A stretch of 64,000 bases of DNA, from assembly GCF_004340665.1 (NCBI RefSeq), contig NZ_SLWO01000004.1, positions 310,001 to 374,000 of the forward strand, read 5' to 3'. This DNA comes from Pedobacter psychrotolerans. GTDB lineage: Bacteria; Bacteroidota; Bacteroidia; Sphingobacteriales; Sphingobacteriaceae. The notes beneath the pieces were generated by a model that had not been told where the DNA came from, did not search any database, and was given only the letters and a program-made list of their open reading frames with translations. How positions within the stretch are numbered: position 1 is the first letter of the stretch; every line of letters begins with the position of its first letter. This document shows, in pieces, positions 1-12,200 of the stretch. The position numbers and the translations under genes were made by a program.

Positions 1-1686
1 GGCATGTAAGGGTTGTTGTATCCCGAGAGATAAAGATTGTATGATATTTTGCAAGTGGCCTGCCATGCGCTCCACATACTCAAGCGTAAAAAGTGCGGTA
101 TCGTATTCTACTGATAAGAGGAGTGCTCCGTTAACCTCACGGAAATTAAATGTAAGGTCAAATTTACTGAAACCTCCGGGCAAAGGATAACTTTCGAAAG
201 CGGTACCGTTAAATGAAAGGTTTTCAGTAGCAAATGTGTGGTTGTTATGCAAAATCACCATTACATCAAATAATGGAGAACGGCCTAGGTTGCGCTCGGG
301 TTGCAATTCATTCACTAAATAATCAAAAGGATAAATCTGATGGTCAAAAGCTTGTAAAGCAACTTCCTTAACATTTTTCAGCAGATCCTCAAAAGTATTG
401 TTCCCCGAAAAGGTGGTTCGTAAAGCAAGCGTATTGATGTAAAGGCCAACCTGTTCTTCCAGGTCGCTATGGCTCCTCCCTGCTGAAACGGTTCCTAAAA
501 CAATATCTTCCTGGCCTGTATAATGGTAAAAGAGCGTATTTAAAGTAGCCTGAAGCACTACAAAAAAACTTACACCTGTACGCTCTGCTATTGAATGTAA
601 TAAAGTATTAATTTCTGCAGGAATCCTGCTCAGGTACGAAGCACCATGGTAAGATTTAACGGCAGGCCTGGCAAAATCTGTTGGTAGTGCTAAAACAGGT
701 AACGCTCCGCTAAACTGATTAAGCCAGTATTTGCGGTGGTTATTGCTGTATCCATCAGTAAGCTGCTCCTGCTGCCATGCGGCAAAATCGCGGTATTGGA
801 GGGCAAGCTGAGGCAATGGATCGGGGAGTTTATTGCAAAAAGCGTTATATGCCAGCACCAGTTCTTTCATCAGAATTTCCATCGATGTTCCATCACTTAC
901 CAAATGATGGACGACACAAATGAACAAGGTCTCGTTTGCTGATGTGCTGATGAGTGCTACCCTAACCGGAAGACCATTAACAAGATCGAAAGGAGTATTA
1001 ACAATGCGATTAACCAATTCTTCAGGTGTTGCTCCGTTAACGCTGCCATTTATGGCATCATACTCTTTAAGAAACATATCATAAGTAACCGCAGGAAGTA
1101 TTTTCTGCCTGGGTTCTCCATTTATTTCGGTAAAAACAGTGCGTAAACTTTCATGACGGGCAAGCAGCAATTCAAAAACCTTGTAAAATACAGGTCTGTT
1201 AACCGGACCGTTAAATTTACCTGCCACAGGAATATGATAAGTTGCATTTCCTTCAGAAAACCGATCAATAAACCATAACCTTTTCTGGGCATGCGAAACT
1301 GCATAATCCTCCTGCCATGGCAACTTCGGAATTTCCTGCAATTGTGTTTTTTCCAGCTGGCTTAGAAAAATGGCCTGTTTTTCTATCGTGGTGTGTTTAA
1401 ATAGATCTGTAAGTTTCAGGTGTACACCAAAATGCTTTTCCATTCGTGATACCAACTGCGTTGCTTTAAGGCTATTCCCCCCCGAACTAAAAAATTCGCT
1501 TTGAACACCCAAACCTTCCCGGTTGAGTATAAGCACCCACATATTAAGTAACTCTTGTTCTGTTTCATTGCGTGGGGCGATATAATTATCAGAATTAGGA
1601 TGCTCACTCCCGGAGATCCTCGATAGATTCATAATATCCTTTGCTTTCCTTCCAGCGATGGTTTTACGGAATAGATCCTTTTTCAT
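1..1686 (-). CDS. NRPS-3, N-terminal part: carrier (PCP) then condensation domain; truncated by window edge
   Basis: The minus-strand frame opens at ATG 1686 and stays open for 562 codons to the left edge, so the C-terminus is outside the window. Residues about 35-110 are a peptidyl carrier with the phosphopantetheine site FFSSGGNSLKA (Ser72). A condensation domain follows from about residue 125, with an intact HHLVSDG motif at about 260-266 and later LCL-like signatures. Starting with a carrier that has no A domain before it is unusual. The preceding NRPS-2 ends in an FkbH glyceryl-loading domain with no carrier, so this PCP is its natural acceptor (inference). The C domain would then pass the glyceryl-bearing intermediate to a module beyond the edge. 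The gene follows the TonB receptor gene by about 130 bases on the same strand. Confidence 0.9.
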   Translation of the reverse strand, partial: MKKDLFRKTIAGRKAKDIMNLSRISGSEHPNSDNYIAPRNETEQELLNMWVLILNREGLGVQSEFFSSGGNSLKATQLVSRMEKHFGVHLKLTDLFKHTTIEKQAIFLSQLEKTQLQEIPKLPWQEDYAVSHAQKRLWFIDRFSEGNATYHIPVAGKFNGPVNRPVFYKVFELLLARHESLRTVFTEINGEPRQKILPAVTYDMFLKEYDAINGSVNGATPEELVNRIVNTPFDLVNGLPVRVALISTSANETLFICVVHHLVSDGTSMEILMKELVLAYNAFCNKLPDPLPQLALQYRDFAAWQQEQLTDGYSNNHRKYWLNQFSGALPVLALPTDFARPAVKSYHGASYLSRIPAEINTLLHSIAERTGVSFFVVLQATLNTLFYHYTGQEDIVLGTVSAGRSHSDLEEQVGLYINTLALRTTFSGNNTFEDLLKNVKEVALQAFDHQIYPFDYLVNELQPERNLGRSPLFDVMVILHNNHTFATENLSFNGTAFESYPLPGGFSKFDLTFNFREVNGALLLSVEYDTALFTLEYVERMAGHLQNIIQSLSLGIQQPLHA

Positions 1687-1815
1687 TTATTTTTATTTAT
1701 AAATATGATGGATATGTTTTTATAGCATTAAAGGGCAGTTTTATCCCATCAAACCGTTTTAGATTTTAAAAAAAATCTTTAAACAGTTAGCGATTAATTA
1801 TGGTATACTGATGGC

Positions 1816-4296
1816 TTATTGTATTTTTAAACGCTCGTTTCCGTTGTCTTTTTCGCTGGATTTCCGGTTATTTAATGATTTTCCACCAAAATTATAGGTA
1901 AATGATAAACGCAGCTGGCGGTAATCCAAACTCCGTCTTTCTGTAGAATGGACGTTAAAATAATCATACTGATAATTGTATTTCATGGAATTTAAAAGAT
2001 CATAAACACTGAGTTTTACATTTGCTTTTTTATTCATCAGTAATTTCTGGACACCCAGGTTTAGATAGTAAATCTCTTCAAGCCGGTTTAAGCCAATTAA
2101 CTGAGGGGCATCATATTTAAACTGGCACTCTAACTTATAATTGTTTTTTAATGTAAACGTATGATTGGTGCTGAACCCAAACCCAAACAGGTGGCGATCG
2201 TAACTTTTCCCCATATAATCGGCAGCTTTGGTTTGATTAAAATACCCGTAGGCATTGTTATTCATGTTCCACCAGTTGGTTACAGTTACCGGTATATCAA
2301 GTGCTACCGATACATTACTTAATACATCCAGGTTGGTTACTGCAAAAATATTAATGTTTGTTTTTTCCTGTATCTCCTGGATACTCACTATGGGGTTTGA
2401 GGTTCTGCTGTAGCTAACTGAGAGCGAATAATTCTCTTTAAAGGTATCTGAAAAGCTATATACATTGGTATATTCTGGCTTCAGAGATGGATTTCCCTGC
2501 AAATAATAATACTGGTTAAAATAAATAAGGGTTGGGTCAAGGTCCTGATATGATGGTCTGCCAATCCGCCTGCTGGCAGATATTCTTAAATCATGGGCAT
2601 TAAATTTTTTATCGGCACTTACGCTCGGAAACAGGTTTGTGTAGTCATTTTTAATACGCAAACCCGAAGTAAAAAAATTTGCATCTGATGATGTTCCTTC
2701 CAAACGAAGCCCTGCATGCAGGTTATAACCATCAATTTTCTTGGATAAATTTAAATAGGCCGCGAGTAAATTCTCACTATAACTAAAACTGCTATTTTTA
2801 GCCGGAACATTTACAATAGCCCCGTTAATTATTGAATCGTAAATAAGGTCGTTTTCCTGCCTGATCCATCCTCCCTTTACCCCTGCTTCCAATTTTGTAG
2901 TTTTATTAAACGGAACGGTATAATCTATCCTGGCCACATTATTATTGACCAGAAAAGGAACATTGTTTCGGATGGAGTTGGGCATTTTCAATTCTCTTCC
3001 ATCGGGATAGTAATAGAAGTTATTACTTATGCGATCGTCGAAATTATCAAATTGTGAAAAGGTATAGTTGAATTCGATGTTGTGGCCTGTTTCTTTAAAT
3101 TTATGGTTGTAATAAAAGTTATAGGCTGTATTGGTTAGTTTTTTGAGATTGCTGGTCTGCGTACTGTAAACAGAATCAATTCTAAAGTTGCGGTCGCTAA
3201 TCAGGGTAACATCATCAATGGTGCGGTTGCGCTCGAAAATGTTAAGGTCGAATGTAAAACCCATCGCACTGGAATTGTTAATATCATAGTCTACCCCTAC
3301 CTTCGCCACCTGGTTATCAAACCTCGGTTTAAATTTCATTTCCTGCTGAAAATTTAATGGCACACTGGCATCAATAAACCGGTCTATTTTAAAATTAACC
3401 GATCTTTTCATTTTATTATAGCTGTAGGAACCAAATACATTAAATCGTCCTTTTTTTACATTAAGCATAAACGAACCCAGCAGATTTGGATAAATACCCT
3501 GATTGTAACCGGCAGAAGCTGATCCGTTAACCCCGGCCTGTGTATTCTTTTTAGTAATGATATTAATAATGCCACCCGCCCCTACAGCATCATATTTTGA
3601 ACTTGGATTGGTGATGATTTCTATTCTTGAAATGCTTCCGCTTGGCATATTCTGCAAGAGCGAAGAAAGTTCTGAAGCAGATAACGGGCTCACCTTATTA
3701 TCAATCATCACGCTCACTCCTGCCCTGCCATTTAACCTTATCTGTCCATCATCACCAGCCGATAAACCTGGTATCTGTTGCAGTAGTTCGTTGGCAGTGC
3801 TTCCATTCGTTAATACACTATTACCCACGTTCATAATTATTTTATCTGCCCTTCTTTCAATCAGGTTTTGCTTAGCTACAATTGTAACGTCGCCCAGGTT
3901 TTTTGTATCCTTATTCATCAGGATATTACCTATAACCAGCACTCCGCTATCAGGAAGTTTTAAAGATCTTTGGTATTGCAGGTAACTAAGGGCAGTAATC
4001 TCCAGGGAATAGTTACCCGGTTTAACAACAGGGATAGAAAACTTTCCGTCAGGGTCGGTTTGGGTTGCTGTTCCTAATTTAGGATCCTGATTTTTGATCC
4101 GTATGGTACAATAAGCAATTGGATTTTTTGTAATACTGTCTAAAACAGTTCCGCTAATGCGCGTTTGTGCATCAGATGAAATTGACATAAACAGGAGTAC
4201 GATTACAAAGAGGTAGAAGCCTGAATATGGCATTAGAAAGCGGTATGCTGTGTTGAAAGTTTTAAATTTAAAATATCTGTTTATTTTATTCTGCAT
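1816..4296 (-). CDS. TonB-dependent outer-membrane receptor with CarboxypepD_reg domain
   Basis: The product is about 826 residues. After a hydrophobic export segment ending near SSDAQ comes a carboxypeptidase-regulatory-like beta domain (ISGTVLDS onward). A plug region follows, with NELLQQIPGLS and the GAGGIINIITKKN plug motif, and then a long beta-barrel ending LRLSFTYNFGGK, typical of the outer membrane beta-barrel family. The C-terminus continues about 20 residues past the aromatic barrel strand. ATG at 4296 is preferred; a GTG at 4323 also lies in frame but directly abuts the upstream stop. The gene lies inside the NRPS operon between the SbnB-like gene and NRPS-3. It may take up the product or its metal complex, or serve in self-protection (inference). 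The substrate cannot be read from sequence. Confidence 0.88.
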   Translation of the reverse strand: MQNKINRYFKFKTFNTAYRFLMPYSGFYLFVIVLLFMSISSDAQTRISGTVLDSITKNPIAYCTIRIKNQDPKLGTATQTDPDGKFSIPVVKPGNYSLEITALSYLQYQRSLKLPDSGVLVIGNILMNKDTKNLGDVTIVAKQNLIERRADKIIMNVGNSVLTNGSTANELLQQIPGLSAGDDGQIRLNGRAGVSVMIDNKVSPLSASELSSLLQNMPSGSISRIEIITNPSSKYDAVGAGGIINIITKKNTQAGVNGSASAGYNQGIYPNLLGSFMLNVKKGRFNVFGSYSYNKMKRSVNFKIDRFIDASVPLNFQQEMKFKPRFDNQVAKVGVDYDINNSSAMGFTFDLNIFERNRTIDDVTLISDRNFRIDSVYSTQTSNLKKLTNTAYNFYYNHKFKETGHNIEFNYTFSQFDNFDDRISNNFYYYPDGRELKMPNSIRNNVPFLVNNNVARIDYTVPFNKTTKLEAGVKGGWIRQENDLIYDSIINGAIVNVPAKNSSFSYSENLLAAYLNLSKKIDGYNLHAGLRLEGTSSDANFFTSGLRIKNDYTNLFPSVSADKKFNAHDLRISASRRIGRPSYQDLDPTLIYFNQYYYLQGNPSLKPEYTNVYSFSDTFKENYSLSVSYSRTSNPIVSIQEIQEKTNINIFAVTNLDVLSNVSVALDIPVTVTNWWNMNNNAYGYFNQTKAADYMGKSYDRHLFGFGFSTNHTFTLKNNYKLECQFKYDAPQLIGLNRLEEIYYLNLGVQKLLMNKKANVKLSVYDLLNSMKYNYQYDYFNVHSTERRSLDYRQLRLSFTYNFGGKSLNNRKSSEKDNGNERLKIQ

Positions 4297-4323
4297 GTTT
4301 TTCTGTTTAATCTGCTGTTGCAC

Positions 4324-5295
4324 TTAATCTTCTAGTAATACTCCGGCATTTAGTTCCATTGCAAGATGGTAATACTCACTGGCTATGGCAATATCAAATA
4401 TAGCCATCCCCATAGGGTTAAACATAATGATATCATCGGGTTGCTTATTCTTCAACAGGTCTCCGCAAATTACCTCAGTAAGGGTTATGGTATCCTTTTG
4501 CTGCAAACCCGTTTTTAGGTGCATATTTTCAATATCAGTATTTTCACGGCACACTTCATCCCAATCATCAATAATGATCATGTCTACCCAACTTCTGTAT
4601 TCAGGCACATAATCGCGTAAAGATACGTTCAGCTGTAGCGAACCTTTTTTCGGAGGCAGATTGATATAAGGTTTTTTGGAAACCGTACAGGTTATAAATA
4701 TATCGGCGTTTTTATAGGCACTTTCCCAATCCCCGCAAACGGTAACATGCTCCCGCAGCCGGGCAGGTACCTTTTTCAGGTCTACGCCCTGCAAATCAAA
4801 CATACGGATTTCCAGTTCACGATTTCCTGTTATTCCGGCCAGCATTTGCAGATGCAGTTGCCCGATTGGTCCAAAACCAATTATTCCAATACAAATTTTG
4901 TCCTGTTCTGGCCTTTGCAAAAGGTAAGCATCAACCAGAACACCTGATACCGCAGCAGTACGAATACCGCTAACAAGAGCCGTATTAAAAATGCAGCGCG
5001 GAACGCCTGTTTCTGCTTCATTAAGAATGGTTACGGAATGTGCCCTCGCCAAACCTTTATCCAGATTACGCGGAAAACTTGCAATCCATTTAATACCCGC
5101 CGTGGCTATATTCCCACCAACATAGGCAGGCATGGCTATAATCCTGTTAGATAGGTCCGAATAACGCAAATATGGTTTTACGGGCTGTACAACGTCCTGA
5201 TCTCTTAAAATATATAGGGTATTCCTGATTACATCCAATAGCTGATGCCAGTTGATGCCAATTTTTTCTAATTCCTTTTTGTTCAGATATAACAT
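4324..5295 (-). CDS. SbnB-like N-(2-amino-2-carboxyethyl)-L-glutamate dehydrogenase (2,3-diaminopropionate synthesis)
   Basis: The 323-residue protein belongs to the ornithine cyclodeaminase/mu-crystallin family. The N-terminal half has RIIAMPAYVGG and GIKWIASFP (Lys69 region), the latter closely resembling SbnB. A Rossmann motif GFGPIGQLH lies near residue 140, and a conserved GIRTAAVS segment precedes it. In staphyloferrin B and related pathways SbnB oxidises the SbnA product to L-2,3-diaminopropionate (Dap) and 2-oxoglutarate. No SbnA-like PLP enzyme is visible in the window, so the partner should lie beyond the left edge or elsewhere. The gene sits 25 bases after the sulfotransferase gene. 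Lysine or ornithine cyclodeaminase function is a weaker alternative, because the IASFP region fits SbnB better. Confidence 0.8.
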   Translation of the reverse strand: MLYLNKKELEKIGINWHQLLDVIRNTLYILRDQDVVQPVKPYLRYSDLSNRIIAMPAYVGGNIATAGIKWIASFPRNLDKGLARAHSVTILNEAETGVPRCIFNTALVSGIRTAAVSGVLVDAYLLQRPEQDKICIGIIGFGPIGQLHLQMLAGITGNRELEIRMFDLQGVDLKKVPARLREHVTVCGDWESAYKNADIFITCTVSKKPYINLPPKKGSLQLNVSLRDYVPEYRSWVDMIIIDDWDEVCRENTDIENMHLKTGLQQKDTITLTEVICGDLLKNKQPDDIIMFNPMGMAIFDIAIASEYYHLAMELNAGVLLED

Positions 5296-5320
5296 TTTTG
5301 TTTTTATAAAAAATAGATAA

Positions 5321-6184
5321 TTATCGGGTTAACTTAATGTAAAAATCCCAGAGTGTAAATCCCAGATTACCTGTATACGGGCGGCTAATTTTTTCGATTA
5401 TACGGTTGTATTTTCTAAATTTCTCCAGATCACGCTGAAATGCAGGTCCTTTATTGTTGATGATCTGATTAAATTGCTCTACAGCAAACGCATAGAGTTC
5501 GATATCATATTGGTTGGCTTTTTCGATGAGTGCTAAAGCACGGGCTGAGATTTGATTCCGGCCTGGTTTATTTTCAATGGTATTGAGCGCGGTATAAAAC
5601 GGATAATTCCAGCCGAATTGCTGCTGAAGCAATAACAACGTTTCATCAAATCTTTCAGTAATGCCAAAAATTTTATAATGGGTGATGAGGTTATGTTTAG
5701 CCGTTTCCAACATATTACGGTCGCATTTTTCATGGCTTTTGAGCTGGATACCGGAAATTTGCCGGGTTTGTATATTATCAAGCTCTGCACTTAAGCCACT
5801 GTCAGCAAATCCTTCGAGCTTCATTTTATTGCTCATCAGGATATTGTGCAAATAATGCCCCGGTAGTTTTAAGATGTAGTAGTAATAGGAAATCACCCTT
5901 TCTACAGGATCACGAAGTAAGGTAATATAGGTATAATCCTTATAATACTCATGAATTCCGTAACTGGTATGCCCTTGCAGCAATTTCATTTGCATTTGTC
6001 GGTTTTCCGGCATCTTGCTGAATTCGGCCAAAGCTTCATCAGTATTACCCGATTTTTCTCTTACATAGAAAAAAAACTGATCCTCTTTTTTGTATTGGCG
6101 CCCCATCACCGAAACCAATGTTGTACCTCCACTGCGTGGCACATGTGTAAAAATAATAGGGTACTGATTAATTGAGTTAAACAT
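5321..6184 (-). CDS. PAPS-dependent sulfotransferase-family protein
   Basis: The 287-residue protein has the two sulfotransferase nucleotide-binding signatures. The 5'-phosphosulfate loop THVPRSGGTTL lies at about residues 13-23, and the 3'-phosphate motif LRDPVERVISYYY at about 90-102. Length and motifs fit the Sulfotransfer_2 group, which also includes heparan and natural-product sulfotransferases. It lies between NRPS-2 and the SbnB-like gene with gaps of about 30 and 25 bases, so it is almost certainly a tailoring enzyme of this pathway. Candidate acceptors are the Tyr phenol, the glyceryl hydroxyl, or the side-chain amine of a Dap residue, as SulN does in sulfazecin biosynthesis. The last is attractive because Dap synthesis is encoded next door, but sequence alone cannot decide. 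Confidence 0.85.
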   Translation of the reverse strand: MFNSINQYPIIFTHVPRSGGTTLVSVMGRQYKKEDQFFFYVREKSGNTDEALAEFSKMPENRQMQMKLLQGHTSYGIHEYYKDYTYITLLRDPVERVISYYYYILKLPGHYLHNILMSNKMKLEGFADSGLSAELDNIQTRQISGIQLKSHEKCDRNMLETAKHNLITHYKIFGITERFDETLLLLQQQFGWNYPFYTALNTIENKPGRNQISARALALIEKANQYDIELYAFAVEQFNQIINNKGPAFQRDLEKFRKYNRIIEKISRPYTGNLGFTLWDFYIKLTR

Positions 6185-6215
6185 ATGGGATGATGAATGA
6201 TATTATGATGTGTAC

Positions 6216-9200
6216 TTATTCAGGTTGGACTACGGCCAGGGCATACCTGCCTTGTATACCTGTTTCAATCCACTGGGTGCGTTCCAAAAACTGCTTAAAA
6301 GGCGTATTCTTTGCAGTAGGTATAAATTTTGCAACCAGCTGGCTTAATCCCTGTTGAGCAGCATCAGTATGCAGGAAACGGAGTACAATATCTTCTACTC
6401 CCCTTCCAAGAACCCTGCAGCTAAGCATGAAATTTTCGAGCAACAATGAGTTCCCGTCTACACGCGAAATAATAAGACCTGCCAAGCCATAATTCCCGAA
6501 ACGATCTTCTACATGGATTATTCTATTAAAGCTATCAGGCGCATTAATAATTTGCTGTACCTCTTTCGATGTTCGTTGTAAACCATTCATATTAAACTGA
6601 TTGGTTCGCTGTATAAGTTGCACCGCACGCTCTGTTTCTGCATTAGTTAAGGACAGCATGTTTACCTTAATGTTTAATGAGGCTATAAAACCGGCTAGCG
6701 AGTCGCTTTTAGTTTGCACATCGTTTCTCTCTTTTTCAGCCTTGTACCTATCATTGCGTTCCAGGTCTTCTTCTGTAAGGTAAAAGCGGTCAAAAGCCCA
6801 GTTATGCAATAAAAAATCAGTCATATCTGCAGGGTCTTCCGGAATAACCATGGCCAGTACCTCAGGACATCTGGCCGTTACCTGCTCTACCTCAAACTCG
6901 CTGTCATCAAGAAAGATAAAGCTGTCGGTTCCTAAATTCAATTCGTGGGCAATTGATTTTAAATTATCTGGTTTATGTTCCCAGTTTATTCTATGCGTAA
7001 TAATATGCGAGCGCTGTAGCACCATTTGCGGATGATGATCGAAAACGTTCCATACGTCGGCCTCGTTATTTTTACTGGCCAGTACAATTAAAAATCCCTC
7101 ATGGTATTTCTCTACCAAAAAACGTTGCAAAGCAGCGTATTGACCATCTATTTTTATTCCATCTAAACCTGCCTCCCCAACAATTCCCTTCCATAAAGTG
7201 TGGTCGCAATCTACCGCTATTACTTTATAGGGAGCAGTTTTCCAGGCATATATTTTTCTGACCAGGAATGTACCTAAAGCAGCATAATATTCTGGTGTAA
7301 AAGTGATATGGCCAATGTTATCAGCCCCATTATCAAATATTTCATCAACCTCATAAAGTTCGGTAACACCATTCATATCTAGCAGGTAACAACCGGTAAG
7401 GCTGGTAAAAAAATCTGTAAGCAATTGGCAAAGTTTGTTAATGGTATTGATCACTTCTATGTCATAATTACTGGAAGCTGAGGCAGGTACCACACCAACG
7501 AAACAAGGTGATAACATGCTATTTCTGCTATGGCTAAATGCAGCTAGCAACTCATTATAAGTTTTTTCCAGCAGGGCTGACTGATCTTTGGAGTTTAATG
7601 TGGGTTGATCACGTAACCAGTCTTCGGGACGTATAAATACAATATTTAGACCTTCATTTTTGCAGAGTATGCTATTTTCGTCATACAATTGCTGAAATAC
7701 CTGGTTATAGGGCGCAAAATCAATTTTTAAGCCCAGATCAACTTCTTTACCCCAGTATTCCATATATTCTTTAAGCGGATCGGCTACAAAGGATGAACAG
7801 ATGGTAATGCTTAGTTCGCTTTGCTGCGGTAATTCAGATGGTTCGGCAACCCACGGAAAATAAGCAGATAATGGCTGTGATGGATGGGCAATAATATCTT
7901 CCAGTAAATCAGTATACCGGGTTAGAAAAGTTGCCATACGTGGCTCTTTAAAAAGTGCTTTATTATACGTGAAGTACAGCTTTATCTCATTTCCTAGCGG
8001 ATATATATCCAATTTAAAATCTAACACAGCATGAACCTCGCTGTTTTGATCTTTGATATAAGGACTCATCCTGATGCCTGTATCTCCAGTTGACAGATCA
8101 CGGCCTGTAATGGATGTTTCGGAGTGAAAATTAACCATCGTATCAAAAAAAGGATTGCGTGCCCTATCACGTTCTGATAAACAATCGTCTACCATTAGGT
8201 CAAATGGATAATCCTGGTGCAGGTAAGCATTTACCAGTGTTTGATGGATAAAACGAAGGTAATCATCCAACTGATCGTTCTTATTGGCAGTGATGCGTAC
8301 CGGCAGGAAATTGATAAACACACCAAGCATATTTTCCAAGTCGATATGACTTCTGCCTGAAACAAGAGAGCCTATTACCAGGTCCTGCTGATCGGTATAA
8401 TGTGCCAGCAACATTCCATATAATGCAAACAACAGGTTATTTAAAGTAGTATTGCGTTCTAAAGCGAATGCTTTAAGCCTATCGGTTAATTCTGCAGACA
8501 ATTCGTGAACCAGTGACCCGCCAGAAAAAGATAATACTTCCGGACGCTCAAAATCGGCCGGAAACCGGAGCACAGGAATGTTGTTCTGATACAGATCATT
8601 CCAGTATTTACCTTGCGATTGGTAAATGCCGGTATGCCAGGCCGCATAATCCCGGTATTGTAAGGTAAGCGGTGATAATGCCTTTCCAATTCCGGTAGCA
8701 TAAAAACGATAGAGGTGCAACAGCTCCCGGGTAAGTATATTTCTCGACCATCCGTCGCTTACAATGTGATGGATATTAAAAAGGAAAATATATTTTTCTT
8801 CTGCCACCCTAACAAGTGTAGCCCGCAGCAGGGGGCCTTTTGATAAATTAAATGGCGCATGCATATCTTCGGTGATCATCTTTTCGATCACCTCAGCCGA
8901 ATTTGCTGTATGCCCCAAATCTTTTTCGTTTAGCAAAAAGTTAATGTCGGCAGGTGGTAAAATGAGCTGGCGGGGCGCTCCGTTAACCGTAATAAATACG
9001 GTTCTCAGACTCTCGTGCCTGGCAATCAGTTTTTCCAGTACATATTTAAATTTCGCTGTATCCAGCTTACCTTCCAACAAAGTTGCACTGGGGACATTAT
9101 AAGCGGCATTGCCTTCTTCAAACTGACTAAGCACCCACAAACGCTGCTGCGCATGCGATAATTGAAAATCTTCTTTTTCGGCTAATGCAGGTATTTCAGA

Positions 9201-12200
9201 AAACTGCTGTTCGGTTGCTCCAGGTATTAATTTTGCCAAAAGGTTAACCGTAGGGTAAGCAAAAATTTTACCTATATCAAGTTTTACGTTAAAGTGCTTG
9301 TGTATATGCGAAGTGAGCTGTATCGCTTTAAGACTATGCCCTCCCAGATCAAAGAAATTATCCGTAATGCCGATGCGGGTTTTACCCAGCACAGCTTCCC
9401 AAAGTGTAATCATTTCTTCTTCAATGCGGTTACTTGGAAGCACATATGCTGTTTCATTACCAGCATCTACTGCCGGAAGTGATTTTACATCGATTTTTCC
9501 GTTGGCAGTTATGGGAAGGCTCTTCATCGGAACAAAGTAGCTGGGAATGAATGCATCCGGAAGAAATTCATTAAGAAAATCACGGAGCTGCTTTGGTGAA
9601 ACCGGAACATTGCTTTCGTAATAAGCCGCGAGTTCCTTACCAAAAACATCATTTTCAATGGCAATTACTGCAACCCGATTAATGTCTTCATACCGCAATA
9701 GTGCATTTCTTACCTCATTTAATTCGATCCGGTAGCCACGTATTTTTACCTGGTCATCTTTTCTTCCTTTAAAAACAATTGTTCCGGAAAGTGTCCAGCA
9801 GGCCTGATCACCGGTTTTATACATAATCGAACCCGGTTTCCTGGGATGATCAGTAAATTTCTCCCTGGTCAGTTCATCATTATTCAGGTACCCTGAAGCC
9901 AAACCTGCGCCAGAAATACAAAGTTCTCCGGCAACACCCGGAACAGCATAATGGCCATGCTCATCTAAAATAGAAACAAAACTGTTTGCAATGGGATAAC
10001 CGATTACCGGATGGGTAGCGTAGGAATCGATCTTGTTGTTATCAATCAGTATGGCGATAGTGCCAATGGTGGTTTCTGTAGGCCCATAGTGATTGGCCAG
10101 TTGGACAGATGGTTTAATGCTGATCATTTTTTTCAGATCAGGTACACGTATCGGTTCGCCACCCATAATAACTAAACGCAGTGCACTATCTGTAAAAAGA
10201 TCGGCATTGGTAGCGCTAACCAGCAGTTGAAAAAGGGATGGTGTTGTTTTTAAAAAAGTAATTTTTTCATCTGCAATATATTGTACCATTACCCCGGGAT
10301 TTCTAATCAAATTATCGGGAATAAGGTGTAAACAGCCTCCGCCCAAAAGCATGCCCCATACACTTGTATAACCAAGATCGAAAGCATAAGAAGAGAGCAA
10401 TACCGCACTGTCTTTTTCTGTAACTTCAAAGTAAGCCCGGAGCCAGCTCACATAATTGACCAGGGATTGATCAGAGATTAAAACACTTTTTGGCTTTCCT
10501 GTTGTACCTGAAGTGTAAATGACGTAAACCACAGCATCTGTTTTTCGTACAGGGAAATGAGCTGCTACCTGATTTTCATTTAAAATGAGCTCGTCAATCC
10601 ATACGGTATCTATTTTATCATCCAGCATATTGCCCAAACTACTGTGGCTAAGTAATACTTTGGCAGAACTATCTTCCAGGATAAAAAGGGTGCGGCTAAC
10701 AGGACTTCGAGGATCAATTGGTACGAAAGCAGCACCTGCTTTTATGATCCCCAGCATCCCAACAATCATGTGTTCATTTTCTTCACATAACAACCCTATG
10801 CGGTCGCCCGGCCTGATTGATTTTTCTTTAATCAGATAATCCGTCAATCTGTTGGCTTTATTGGATAATTCAGCATATGAAATTCGTTTATCCCCTGCAA
10901 CCACAGCAATTGCTTCAGGATATCGTGCCGCTGCTTTATCGAACATTTCATCAACAGTGTAGGACGAAGCAGGAAATACCTGGTGATGAGGATTGAATGA
11001 TTCCATCATGTCATCCAGTAACGAAGCCGGGAGCAGCTGCAAGTTGTTTAACCGAATGGTAGTATCCGAAAAGCATTGTGCTGTAATGTTGCTGTACACT
11101 TCTGCCAGCAATTGAATACTTTCTTTACTGAAGGCATTTTTATTATAAATAAATTCCAGATTCAACGCTCCGTTTTCATTAATACACCTTAGCTGGATTT
11201 TTTTAGCTTCAACAAGGGTTTCGCGGTTCAAAACCTCAATTAAACCATCATTAATTACCTGATTATGGATGCTTAATGGCGAATTTATAAATTCAAACAC
11301 ATAAGAATATGTAGCATCTGGCCTGCCCGAAACTTCGTGTAAGAGCTTATATTCACCATTAGTTTCTATCATATCGCGATATGCTTCGAGGCAGAAGGCA
11401 AAAGACGTGTTTTCATCAATGGCCAGCGATATCGGTAAACAAAAGGAAAGCAATCCCATTATATCGTGAAGTTCTTCAAAATCACGGCCATTGTTAATAT
11501 GCTGTGTAATGATATCCTGTTTACCGCAGAAATTCCAGATTAACCATTGCCAGCAAACGCCCAGCCGAGCCTCTAAATCCTCATCAGCATGAGTTGAAGG
11601 GGGAAGCTGAAGGGCATACACACCGGGATCGAACACTGCGGTGTTTAAAGGATCTTCATCAAAAATCATTGCCGACATCTGGGCAATAAAACTATTTTTT
11701 TTCCAGTAAGTAATTCCATCTTCGTTTTCTTCGGCTTCGAGAAGTTGATTCTGCCATTCGGAGAACTGAAGATAGGGCAAAGCTTCTTCTGGTGTGGCAG
11801 TTGCATCATTCCCTGCCAAATAGCCCGCTATTAATTGATTTGCCAATACGTTAATGCTGTAAAAATCTGCACACAGCGCAGGGGTAGTCATCAGGATATG
11901 ATTAACTTCATCCGGGCCATTTACCACATCAAGCCGTACAAGCGGCCCGTTTTCAAGATCAAAAACCTGTTTCGAAGCAATTTTAATTATTTTACTTAAT
12001 GCATCCGGGTTAGTTATCATATGCTCACCAAAAATAAAGTCAGCAAAATCGTTAATAACCTGCACCGGCCATTCAATTCCGGCAGGCTTGATGTAAGTGG
12101 TGCGGAATATGCTGTATCGGTTGATAATTGCGCTCAAAGAACTTTTAAGCCTTTCCGGCTCAAGCACTCCTGTAATCTTAATGGTTACTTGGGTATATGG

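Noticed and set aside
3557-3985. Open plus-strand frame of 142 codons opposite the TonB receptor gene
   Set aside because: It lies wholly within a well supported gene on the other strand and shows no domain.
7200-7260. FkbH domain as part of a tetronate or polyketide pathway
   Set aside because: No ketosynthase or acyltransferase domain is in the window; the FkbH follows an NRPS C domain.
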